Under the pieces are notes generated by a model. The model did no database searches. It saw only the letters and a program-made list of their open reading frames with translations, and had not been told where the DNA came from. From an uncultured Oscillospiraceae bacterium (lineage in GTDB: Bacteria > Bacillota > Clostridia > Oscillospirales > Ruminococcaceae): a stretch of DNA of 5,313 nt. Shown here piece after piece: positions 1 to 5,313 of the stretch (position 1 is its first letter; each line of letters begins with the position of its first letter). A program made the translations under genes and the position numbers. The stretch spans positions 1 to 5,313 of the forward strand of contig CATNEU010000128.1 in the NCBI GenBank assembly GCA_950097605.1, given 5' to 3'.

Positions 1-11
1 GTCGCTCAGGC
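1..11 (+). repeat. Outer inverted repeat, left copy
   Basis: The sequence gtcgctcaggc is the exact reverse complement of bases 474-484. It is the outermost visible match of the palindrome and could be a terminal inverted repeat. It touches the window edge, so its true length and any flanking target duplication cannot be judged. Confidence 0.6.
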
Positions 12-22
12 CGCGACCGGCC

Positions 23-49
23 CATCCTTTTTCGTGAAGAAAAAGGATG
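23..49. repeat. Local hairpin in left arm
   Basis: The 10-base catccttttt (23-32) is perfectly complementary to aaaaaggatg (40-49), with a 7-base loop. The same stem recurs in the right arm at 432-461. These bases can pair either with each other or with the opposite arm, so two exclusive folds are possible. Confidence 0.7.
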
Positions 50-213
50 CAAAAATTCAGTTAAGGGGTGCCGCTACCTTCCTCCATTTGACCCTACACC
101 GTATTCGGATAGGCAAAGGGCAGCAGCGCAGCGGTCGCAAAATGTGCGCTGTTTGGTCGGAAGACGCGCCCCTTAACAATCCCCAACCGGACCAAAGCCC
201 AGCAGACAAAAGC

Positions 214-268
214 AGGCTGGCTGCAAAAATCCCATGTACGAAAGTGGATTCTTGCTGCCAGCCTTTTT
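214..268. repeat. Central hairpin of the palindrome, with T-run on the plus side
   Basis: Bases 214-232 pair with 246-264 (17 of 19), leaving a 13-base loop at 233-245. The descending arm runs into five T residues (264-268) on the plus strand, so it has the form of an intrinsic terminator for plus-strand transcription. It is also the turn of the large palindrome, and that structural role may be the main one. The two mismatched positions are 222/256 and 227/251. Confidence 0.6.
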
Positions 269-431
269 CTATCAGTTTAGCTTCCCTCCTGGAACGGGGA
301 TTGTGAAGGGGGCAGGCCCGCGACCCCTCACTGCACTTCCTGCGAGCTCTGCACCACCGCCCTTTGCCGCGCTATGTACGGCGTACCGTCAAATGGAGCG
401 GCGCCGTTCGCCCCCTTGACCAGCCTTTTTG

Positions 432-461
432 CATCCTTTTTGGGCTGCGCCAAAAAGGATG
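432..461. repeat. Local hairpin in right arm
   Basis: The same 10-bp stem as at 23-49: catccttttt (432-441) and aaaaaggatg (452-461), here with a 10-base loop, gggctgcgcc. The stem is unchanged between the arms while loop sequence and length differ. That is what one expects if the stem is maintained and the loop is free to drift. Confidence 0.7.
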
Positions 462-473
462 GGCCGACAGCAC

Positions 474-484
474 GCCTGAGCGAC
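474..484 (-). repeat. Outer inverted repeat, right copy
   Basis: The sequence gcctgagcgac is the exact reverse complement of bases 1-11. Beyond it the sequence turns AT-rich (485-564), so this looks like the right-hand boundary of the palindromic element. Confidence 0.6.
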
Positions 485-564
485 GAACGAAAAGTAAGAT
501 GGATCTAGAAGCCATAAGAACAGCTTATAAAAAAATAAATCCCTTTAGAAGCAACAAAGACAAC
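485..564. other. AT-rich noncoding spacer
   Basis: A short, clearly AT-richer stretch between the palindrome and the GGDEF terminator, with runs of A and only a weak 5-bp inverted repeat (514-518 with 524-528). I see no gene or convincing promoter here. If the palindrome is transcribed leftward, its promoter would have to lie here, but I could not pair a good -35 with a good -10. Confidence 0.4.
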
Positions 565-612
565 AAAAAACAGGGACAGTGGAAAAGTATTTTTCCACTG
601 TCCCTGTTTTTT
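565..612 (-). terminator. Strong intrinsic terminator after the GGDEF gene, probably bidirectional
   Basis: Bases 565-586 and 591-612 are perfectly complementary (22 bp) around a 4-base loop (gtat). The stem begins and ends in A6/T6 runs, so each strand offers a GC-containing stem followed by U residues. It overlaps the last base of the GGDEF stop codon (612-614). It would stop transcripts leaving that gene leftward and any transcript coming from the palindrome rightward. Confidence 0.9.
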
Positions 613-2291
613 CACAGTCTGCTCTGCTTTTGTGAATACATCTTTGCATCCGCCTGTTCAAACAGGCGGCCGGCTTCCGCCGCATCGCCGCAGGCATAGC
701 CATAGGCCAGATCCACCGTACAGCCATGCACATCGTTATAGCGCCTCACGGCGGCGTGCAAACGCTCCAGATCCCGCTCGATCTCCCAGCCCCCCGCCCG
801 CTCCAAAATCACCGTGAACTCGTCCCCTCCAATCCGAAAGCACTTTCCATCCTGTCCGAAAACCTCCCGGATGCACGACGCGGCGCCCCGGATCAAATTA
901 TCGCCCGCCGCATGGCCCTTGGTGTCGTTGGTCTTTTTAAGGTTGTTCAGATCAAATACCACCAGGAGAACCTCCCGGCCGGATTCGCCGCGCAGACGCT
1001 CCATTTCGCGGTCAAATTTCGCACGGTTTCCAAGCTGTGTCATACCGTCGGCAAAGGCGAGGCGCCGGTAGGTCCTGGCCTCCATGCTCTCGCGCAGCAG
1101 GGAGATGCTCTTTTTAAAGGAACTGACACTCAAAATCCCGATAAACAGCAGCAGTCCATACCGGAACAACCGGGAGTTGTCCCGCTGGGAGCCCATATAG
1201 AACTCCAGCAGGGCGGCCACCGAAAAAAGACAGAGAACACACATCCCCCAGAGATACCCTTTCACCTCGGCATTGTGATGGATAAACCGCTCCCGCAGGC
1301 AAAAAACCACCATAAACACTGCCAAGGCTCCAAGCAGCAAATGGGTGGGCGGCAGCGTGCGGGTCAGCCGGAGATTTCCCACCACGCAGAACGCCAGCGT
1401 GCAAAACAGATTGAACAGAAACAGCACGCAGAGTATTGTGAACCCCTTGCGCCCACGCGGCAGGCTTTCTTTTAAAAACAGCAGCAGCGGTACAGGCAGC
1501 AACTGGAACAGAAGAAAAGAAGCCGTATACCCCACCGCCTTGTTTCCGCACACAAACTGCAACAGCTTTGAATCCGTGAGCGTCCAGAAGCAGGCAAACA
1601 GCACAAAAATACCCAGATAGAAAATGGCCTTACGGTTATAGTCGAGTCTTTTCCACTTCAAAACACCCACAAACAGCAGCAACGCCATGCCCAGCAGCAG
1701 CATCAGCACACAGAATAAAAGCCTTCCGAGGTTCTGCTCGAACAGATGGAAAACCGTGGCCGTTTTGGTGCCCAACGTGATCTCTGCGGGAAGAGACGCG
1801 TCAATTGGAAGGGAGGAATGCATCTCCATTTCGATCGTCTGGCCCTGCAGCTCGCGCGGGATATCCACCAAAATCCAAACATTTCCGAAAACATCGTCAT
1901 CTCCCCAGCCATACGTATACAGCGTCGTCCCGCCGGCAGAAATACGCATCGAAACGTGGTTGCTCGACACACACAAAACCATATCCGACGCAAGAGCCGG
2001 AAGCCGGTTGACAATGTGCAGATCCTGCCGGTGGCCGGCTCCGCTCCCACGGGCCGGGCATCCGTATTCCACCGGCGTCCCATGTTCCACGCAGCTCCAG
2101 CCCTCTCGGAAGGATTGGACGCTCCCCCTCTCCAGGGCCACATCCTCCCTCTGGTAGGAAACGCCTGCATAGAGCACCGCAGCCAGCGAGGCAAGCCCCA
2201 CCAGCAGGAACAGCACTGGTATCGCCAGGCGGCCGCCCCGCCCAAACCGGCGTTCCCGCCCGGACGCTTTGCCAAAAGCATTCCATCTCAT
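612..2291 (-). CDS. Membrane-bound diguanylate cyclase (GGDEF domain) with exported sensor domain and about seven further membrane helices
   Basis: A 559-residue protein predicted to make cyclic di-GMP from two GTP at the inner face of the membrane, in response to a signal outside. Seen in sequence: a basic N-terminus, a membrane helix at about 22-44, a roughly 140-residue hydrophilic exported region (about 46-188), then seven hydrophobic segments near 190-211, 222-239, 253-273, 284-304, 316-332, 345-363 and 377-391. A short linker precedes the catalytic domain from about 410. That domain has DGMTQLGNR (415-423), FDLNNLKKTND (446-456) and an intact RIGGDEF (486-492). The RxxD inhibitory site normally just upstream of GGDEF is absent; GQDG (479-482) stands there. 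The layout resembles 7TMR-DISM sensors, but I cannot assign the exported fold. The ATG at 2291 has a close gaggat upstream; no later start looks better. I found no convincing promoter. It is its own unit, between terminators. The ligand is unknown. Confidence 0.92.
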   Translation of the reverse strand: MRWNAFGKASGRERRFGRGGRLAIPVLFLLVGLASLAAVLYAGVSYQREDVALERGSVQSFREGWSCVEHGTPVEYGCPARGSGAGHRQDLHIVNRLPALASDMVLCVSSNHVSMRISAGGTTLYTYGWGDDDVFGNVWILVDIPRELQGQTIEMEMHSSLPIDASLPAEITLGTKTATVFHLFEQNLGRLLFCVLMLLLGMALLLFVGVLKWKRLDYNRKAIFYLGIFVLFACFWTLTDSKLLQFVCGNKAVGYTASFLLFQLLPVPLLLFLKESLPRGRKGFTILCVLFLFNLFCTLAFCVVGNLRLTRTLPPTHLLLGALAVFMVVFCLRERFIHHNAEVKGYLWGMCVLCLFSVAALLEFYMGSQRDNSRLFRYGLLLFIGILSVSSFKKSISLLRESMEARTYRRLAFADGMTQLGNRAKFDREMERLRGESGREVLLVVFDLNNLKKTNDTKGHAAGDNLIRGAASCIREVFGQDGKCFRIGGDEFTVILERAGGWEIERDLERLHAAVRRYNDVHGCTVDLAYGYACGDAAEAGRLFEQADAKMYSQKQSRL

Positions 2292-2393
2292 ATCCTCAAC
2301 CGCCTATTCCTGCGGGCCCTGCACTGCAAGGCCCAAAATTTACAATTGCGGCGGACGTCCATATACTGGGCTGCGCCAGCCTTTTCCGAAATT

Positions 2394-2425
2394 GAAAATA
2401 GAACGGGAGTTCCCGTTCTATTTTC
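2394..2425 (-). terminator. Palindromic intrinsic terminator after the exported-protein gene
   Basis: Bases 2394-2408 are perfectly complementary to 2411-2425, a 15-bp arm with two central bases. In practice the loop must open to about 4-6 bases. On the minus strand the hairpin follows the stop codon at 2441-2443 by 15 bases and ends in tatttt, so it fits a terminator for that gene. The symmetric A/T flanks mean it could also work on the plus strand. Confidence 0.8.
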
Positions 2426-2440
2426 CATACGCTTTGCTTA

Positions 2441-3271
2441 TTAAGCCGCGGCCTCCGAGGAGGACGGCGCTTCGGAAGACGGCGTTCCGGAAGACGCCGG
2501 CGGGCTGTTTTCAGAGCTGCCCGCACCTGAGGAGACGCCCCCCGGGCTTTCTCCGGCGGAAACGTCCGAACCGGAAGAGCTTGACGGTTTGTCGTATTTG
2601 CCGTCCTCAAATTTGCGGATAGCCGTAATATAGTATTCCTTTCCGTCCCGCTTGAGCTCGTATTCCATGTACTTGCTGGGCTCCGGGTCCGGCCTGCTGC
2701 CGGCCGGGTCGATGGTCCAGTCGCTGTCCGGCGCGATATAGCCCACCTTTAAAATGTATTTTCCGGCCCGCTTGGTAATCTTCTCCACTTTTGGCGTATA
2801 CATATTGGTCACACCCATCACCGGAATGTGATAGGTCTTGTCCTCCGACTGATAGATAAAGTTCATCTGGGTTTCCCCAAACGACTGGTGGTCCAGCTTG
2901 ACATCCTTGCCAAACAGCTTAGCGCACGCAGCATCGACGTCCGTCTGGTTCACCACCAGCATCTGCATATCGTCATAGTTGTATTTGTTGCTGTCCATAT
3001 TCATGAGCGTCGCCCAGAGCGAGGATTCCAGCAGCATCTTTTCGCTGGCCTTGTCGATGCTCTCAAACGCAACCGGGTCGAACATCACAACCGGCGCCAG
3101 ATACTTTTCAAACTCGGCCTTCTGCTCGCTGTCGTCGAGCACCTTGACCGTCGTGTTGACGGCGAGCACGATCACAGCGACGATGCCCACCAGCGCCAGC
3201 AAAATCACGCAGGCGCCGAAGGCTGTGTATTTGGTCCGCTTTTTGATCTTTTTGCGTTTTGCTGTTGGCAT
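2441..3271 (-). CDS. Unrecognised membrane-anchored exported protein with Ser/Pro-rich tail
   Basis: A 276-residue protein I do not recognise. It has a very basic start (KRKKIKKRTK, 5-14), one membrane helix at about 17-38, then a hydrophilic mixed region of about 190 residues. From about 229 to the end lies a low-complexity tail of Ser, Gly, Pro, Glu and Ala. The positive-inside rule puts the N-terminus in the cytoplasm and the rest outside. The folded part ends with FEDGKYDKP (221-229). The tail resembles a wall-spanning or flexible linker, but no LPXTG-type sorting signal or second helix follows. The ATG at 3271 is the only reasonable start: an in-frame stop lies three codons upstream. The best ribosome site (aaagga) is about 14 bases away, which is long. 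The gene begins 85 bases after proA on the same strand with no clear terminator between, so co-transcription with proBA is possible. No link to proline synthesis is visible. Confidence 0.85.
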   Translation of the reverse strand: MPTAKRKKIKKRTKYTAFGACVILLALVGIVAVIVLAVNTTVKVLDDSEQKAEFEKYLAPVVMFDPVAFESIDKASEKMLLESSLWATLMNMDSNKYNYDDMQMLVVNQTDVDAACAKLFGKDVKLDHQSFGETQMNFIYQSEDKTYHIPVMGVTNMYTPKVEKITKRAGKYILKVGYIAPDSDWTIDPAGSRPDPEPSKYMEYELKRDGKEYYITAIRKFEDGKYDKPSSSSGSDVSAGESPGGVSSGAGSSENSPPASSGTPSSEAPSSSEAAA

Positions 3272-3297
3272 TTTGATTCAAACATTCCTTTCAACGC

Positions 3298-3332
3298 GCC
3301 GCTGCAACACGGCTTCTCCCTGTGCAGGCGGC
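3298..3332 (-). other. Imperfect stem-loop between proA and the exported-protein gene
   Basis: Bases 3298-3310 can pair with 3322-3332, with bulges, around a loop at 3311-3321. On the minus strand it is not followed by a run of T, so it is a poor terminator. It may be an mRNA structure in the leader of the downstream gene, or chance in GC-rich DNA. Confidence 0.3.
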
Positions 3333-3356
3333 GGGGATGTGTATTACCCGCACGTC

Positions 3357-4634
3357 CTATTCCCTGGTCTGACCGTCCCCTAAAACAATGTATTTATACG
3401 TCGTCAGCTCCTGCAGCCCCATCGGACCGCGCGCGTGCAGCTTCTGGGTCGAGATGCCGATCTCTGCGCCATAGCCGAATTCGCCGCCGTCGGTATACCG
3501 GGTGGAGGCGTTCACATAGACGGCCGCCGCGTCCACCTGTGCGGTGAATCGCTGGGCGTTTGCGTAGCTGCCCGTCACGATGCACTCGCTGTGGCGGGTG
3601 GAATAGCGGTCGATGTGCAGCAGCGCCTGACCGAACGAATCCACCACCCGGCAGGCAAGAATATAGTCTAGAAATTCAGTTGCATAGTCCTCCTCGGCGG
3701 CGGCCGTAAGCCCTTCGGGCAGGGTCTCCCCCTGCTGCAAAACCGCAAGCGTCGTTTTACAGCCGCGCAGTTGCACGCCGTGTTCCCGCAGGTCCGCAAA
3801 CAGCCGCGGCAAAAAGGCCTCCGCAATATCCCTATGCACAAGCACCGTTTCGCATGCGTTGCAGACCGAAGGGCGCTGCGCCTTTGCGTTGACCACGATT
3901 CTGCGCGCCATTTCGAGGTCAGCCGAGCTGTCCACATAGACATGGCAGTTGCCCACGCCGGTTTCGATCACCGGCACCGTCGCATTTTGCACCACGGCTT
4001 GAATCAGGCCGGCGCCGCGGCGCGGGATCAGCACGTCGACATAGCCGTTTAAACGCATGAGTTCCTGGGAACTCTGCCGGGTTGTATCTTCAATCAGACA
4101 AATGCAGTCCGCCGGGAAACCCGCTTCCTCCAGTGCGTCGCACATGATCCCCACAAGCGCGCGGTTGGAGTGGATTGCCTCCTTGCCGCCGCGCAGAATT
4201 ACCGCGCTTCCGGCCTTGAGGCAGAGCGTGGCGGCGTCCACCGTGACGTTGGGGCGCGACTCATAGATGATGCCGATTACGCCCATCGGCACCCGCACTT
4301 TGGAGATTTTAAGGCCGTTTGGCCGCACCATGCCGCCCAGCACGCTGCCGACCGGGTCGGGCAGCGCGATCAATTCTTCCAGCGCGGCGGCCATCTGGCC
4401 AATCCGCTTATGATTCAGCGTAAGCCGTTCGATCATTGCCTCGGTCAACCCGTTTGCCCGGGCGGCCTCGATATCCTGCGCATTTGCCTGCAGGATTTTG
4501 TTTGCACCGAGGGTCAACGCGCCGGCAATGCGCACCAGCGCCTGATCCTTCTGGGCCGAGGTAACGCCCGCAAGAAATTTGGAAGCCGCTTTGGCCCTCC
4601 GGCCAAGCTCAGAAACCATTGTCATTTCCGCCAC
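3357..4634 (-). CDS. proA: Glutamate-5-semialdehyde dehydrogenase (gamma-glutamyl phosphate reductase)
   Basis: The second enzyme of proline synthesis: it reduces glutamyl-5-phosphate with NADPH to glutamate-5-semialdehyde, which cyclises to pyrroline-5-carboxylate. The protein is 425 residues, close to full family length. Recognisable segments are VPMGVIGIIYESRPNVTVD (115-133), LRGGKEA (147-153), IPRRGAGL (203-210), and RPSVCNACET (254-263), where Cys258 is the expected catalytic cysteine. Near the C-terminus are YVNASTRYTDGGEFGYGAE (373-391) and LTTYKYIVLGDG (410-421). The start is uncertain. The frame opens at a GTG (4634) with aaagg three bases upstream, and ATG codons follow at 4625 and 4619. 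From memory of the E. coli protein, the ATG at 4619 best matches the family N-terminus. It follows proB by 22 bases and is surely translated from the same message. Cytoplasmic; homologous to the aldehyde dehydrogenase superfamily. Confidence 0.97.
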   Translation of the reverse strand: MAEMTMVSELGRRAKAASKFLAGVTSAQKDQALVRIAGALTLGANKILQANAQDIEAARANGLTEAMIERLTLNHKRIGQMAAALEELIALPDPVGSVLGGMVRPNGLKISKVRVPMGVIGIIYESRPNVTVDAATLCLKAGSAVILRGGKEAIHSNRALVGIMCDALEEAGFPADCICLIEDTTRQSSQELMRLNGYVDVLIPRRGAGLIQAVVQNATVPVIETGVGNCHVYVDSSADLEMARRIVVNAKAQRPSVCNACETVLVHRDIAEAFLPRLFADLREHGVQLRGCKTTLAVLQQGETLPEGLTAAAEEDYATEFLDYILACRVVDSFGQALLHIDRYSTRHSECIVTGSYANAQRFTAQVDAAAVYVNASTRYTDGGEFGYGAEIGISTQKLHARGPMGLQELTTYKYIVLGDGQTRE

Positions 4635-4656
4635 CAGCCTTTCTGCTGTCCATCAT

Positions 4657-5313
4657 CTATCGTGTTGCGGCAGCGCCTGCGGGTCTTGCCTCCCCGGCGG
4701 CGCACGCCGTCCGCTTCTGCTTTGCCTTAAACAGGGTCCCCACCTTTTTCCCGTCGAACAGATCGTACAGCCGTTCGGGATTGGAGCCGTTGAGGATCAC
4801 CATGTCGATACCGGCCTCTGCCGCCATCTGCGCGGCGTAGATTTTGGTGAGCATGCCGCCGGTGCCGCGCGCCGAACCGGCCCCGCCCGCCGCCATGCGG
4901 ATCTCATCGTCGATCTCCTCCACCGTGTCGATGAGCTTTGCGTTTGCATGCTGCCTGGGGTCGCAGTCGTAAAGCCCGTCAATGTCCGAGAGGATCACCA
5001 GCGCGTCGCAGCCGCCCAGGTCGGCCACCAGCGCGGAGAGCGTATCGTTGTCGCCAAACTCGATCTCCTCGATTGCGACCGTATCGTTCTCATTCACAAT
5101 CGGTACCGCGCCCATCTCGAGCAGGCGGTTGAGCGTGTTGACCACGTTGCATTTGGTGCGGCTGTCGTCGGTGATCACCCTGGTCAACAGCACCTGCGCG
5201 ACGATGTGGTTGTATTCGGCAAACAGCTTGTCGTACAGATACATCAGTTCGCACTGCCCAATGGCGGCAATTGCCTGCTTGGAAGGCGTGTCCGACGGCC
5301 TCTGCGGCAGCGC
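4657..5313 (-). CDS. proB: Glutamate 5-kinase, C-terminal part (5' end beyond the window)
   Basis: The first and usually feedback-controlled step of proline synthesis: ATP-dependent phosphorylation of glutamate to glutamyl-5-phosphate. The open frame runs off the right edge, so 218 residues are visible and about 60 N-terminal ones (including the ATP-site start) are missing. Numbering from the edge: KQAIAAIGQ (12-20), VGQVLLTR-like VAQVLLTR (38-45), the substrate-site motif VPIVNENDTV (70-79), FGDNDTLSAL (86-95), SDIDGLYDCDP (109-119) and RGTGGMLTK (149-157). The Met at base 5244 is internal and not the start. The protein ends soon after VGTLF (201-205) with a basic, Ala-rich tail, so the C-terminal PUA domain of the E. 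coli enzyme is absent and only the amino acid kinase domain remains. Such short forms are known in other bacteria. The product is passed to ProA, encoded 22 bases downstream. Confidence 0.97.
   Translation of the reverse strand, partial: ALPQRPSDTPSKQAIAAIGQCELMYLYDKLFAEYNHIVAQVLLTRVITDDSRTKCNVVNTLNRLLEMGAVPIVNENDTVAIEEIEFGDNDTLSALVADLGGCDALVILSDIDGLYDCDPRQHANAKLIDTVEEIDDEIRMAAGGAGSARGTGGMLTKIYAAQMAAEAGIDMVILNGSNPERLYDLFDGKKVGTLFKAKQKRTACAAGEARPAGAAATR

Larger units (their letters stand above)
1..484. repeat. Large noncoding quasi-palindrome (two diverged inverted arms of about 240 bases)
   Basis: The whole segment is self-complementary about an axis near base 240. Perfect paired blocks, from outside in, are 1-11 with 474-484, 18-32 with 452-466, 40-55 with 426-441, 82-92 with 388-398, 113-121 with 359-367, and 176-184 with 296-304. 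The centre is 214-232 with 246-264 (17 of 19 pairs). From 82-184 against 296-398 the pairing runs without an indel for 103 positions, 71 of them Watson-Crick by hand count. No reading frame in it resembles a protein. It could be two head-to-head copies of a dispersed repeat, a palindromic mobile element, or the gene of a long hairpin RNA. I cannot name a family. The left boundary may lie outside the window, since base 1 is already paired. Confidence 0.8.

Noticed and set aside
1..611. CRISPR array or tRNA/rRNA gene in the gene-free region
   Set aside because: No direct repeats with regular spacers, no cloverleaf with CCA-type end or T-loop consensus, and no rRNA-like segments; the repeats are inverted rather than direct.
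34..699. Plus-strand reading frames of 60-110 codons at 34-306, 234-419 and 364-699
   Set aside because: They lie in the palindrome or run into the GGDEF terminator and gene. Composition is not protein-like, there is no good ribosome site, and the pairing explains the sequence better.
726..1475. Plus-strand 249-codon frame antisense to the GGDEF gene
   Set aside because: Its content mirrors the GGDEF and membrane-helix codons of the minus-strand gene; it has no recognisable domain and no translation signals.
2360..2365. Minus-strand tatatg as a -10 box for the GGDEF gene
   Set aside because: No acceptable -35 element at the right spacing; too weak to annotate.
2369..2385. Small hairpin ggctg-cgc-cagcc followed by tttt on the plus strand
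   Set aside because: Only 5 bp with a 3-base loop, and no plus-strand gene for it to terminate; it shares a 10-mer (gggctgcgcc, 2368-2377) with the loop at 442-451, probably by chance.
1746..2444. Plus-strand 232-codon frame antisense to the N-terminal half of the GGDEF protein
   Set aside because: It runs through the start of the minus-strand gene and through the terminator at 2394-2425, with Arg/Pro-rich shadow composition.
3341..3346. Minus-strand taatac as a -10 box for the exported-protein gene
   Set aside because: It overlaps the region just after the proA stop, and no good -35 lies 16-18 bases upstream.
2828..3547. Plus-strand 239-codon frame opposite the exported-protein gene and the end of proA
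   Set aside because: It spans two well-supported minus-strand genes and the gap between them; composition is typical of an antisense shadow.
4170..4730. Plus-strand 186-codon frame opposite proA and the end of proB
   Set aside because: Antisense to strongly conserved motifs of ProA; no independent evidence.

Overview
The window reads as part of a fairly GC-rich genome of a Gram-positive anaerobe. My guess is Bacillota, class Clostridia, possibly an Oscillospiraceae/Ruminococcaceae relative. The basis is a short ProB kinase without a PUA domain, purine-rich ribosome sites, a multi-pass GGDEF protein and a single-pass exported protein with a Ser-rich tail. This placement is inference; there is no rRNA or other taxonomic marker here.

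All recognisable genes lie on the minus strand. In transcription order they are: the 3' part of proB (enters from the right edge, ends at 4657), proA (4634-3357), an unrecognised membrane-anchored exported protein (3271-2441), and a membrane GGDEF diguanylate cyclase (2291-612). ProB and ProA carry out the two successive steps that turn glutamate into glutamate-5-semialdehyde for proline synthesis. They are separated by 22 bases, so they form a proBA operon. I see no clear terminator between proA and the exported-protein gene, so readthrough into it is plausible. That gene is closed by a strong palindromic terminator (2394-2425), and the GGDEF gene by a perfect 22-bp stem hairpin (565-612). 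The GGDEF gene is therefore a separate transcription unit.

Bases 1-611 contain no convincing gene. Bases 1-484 form one large, diverged quasi-palindrome with its axis near 240. The two roughly 240-base halves are reverse complements of each other. The match is perfect in several 9-16 bp blocks, and a 103-position ungapped stretch (82-184 against 296-398) pairs at 71 of 103 positions by hand count. The outer part of each arm also contains its own perfect 10-bp hairpin. The mismatches favour G-U wobble on the minus strand, which would fit a structured minus-strand RNA or a palindromic repeat element. This is the least ordinary part of the window. Bases 485-564 are an AT-rich spacer.

The long plus-strand reading frames are antisense shadows of the minus-strand genes or lie in the palindrome, and none looks like a real protein.
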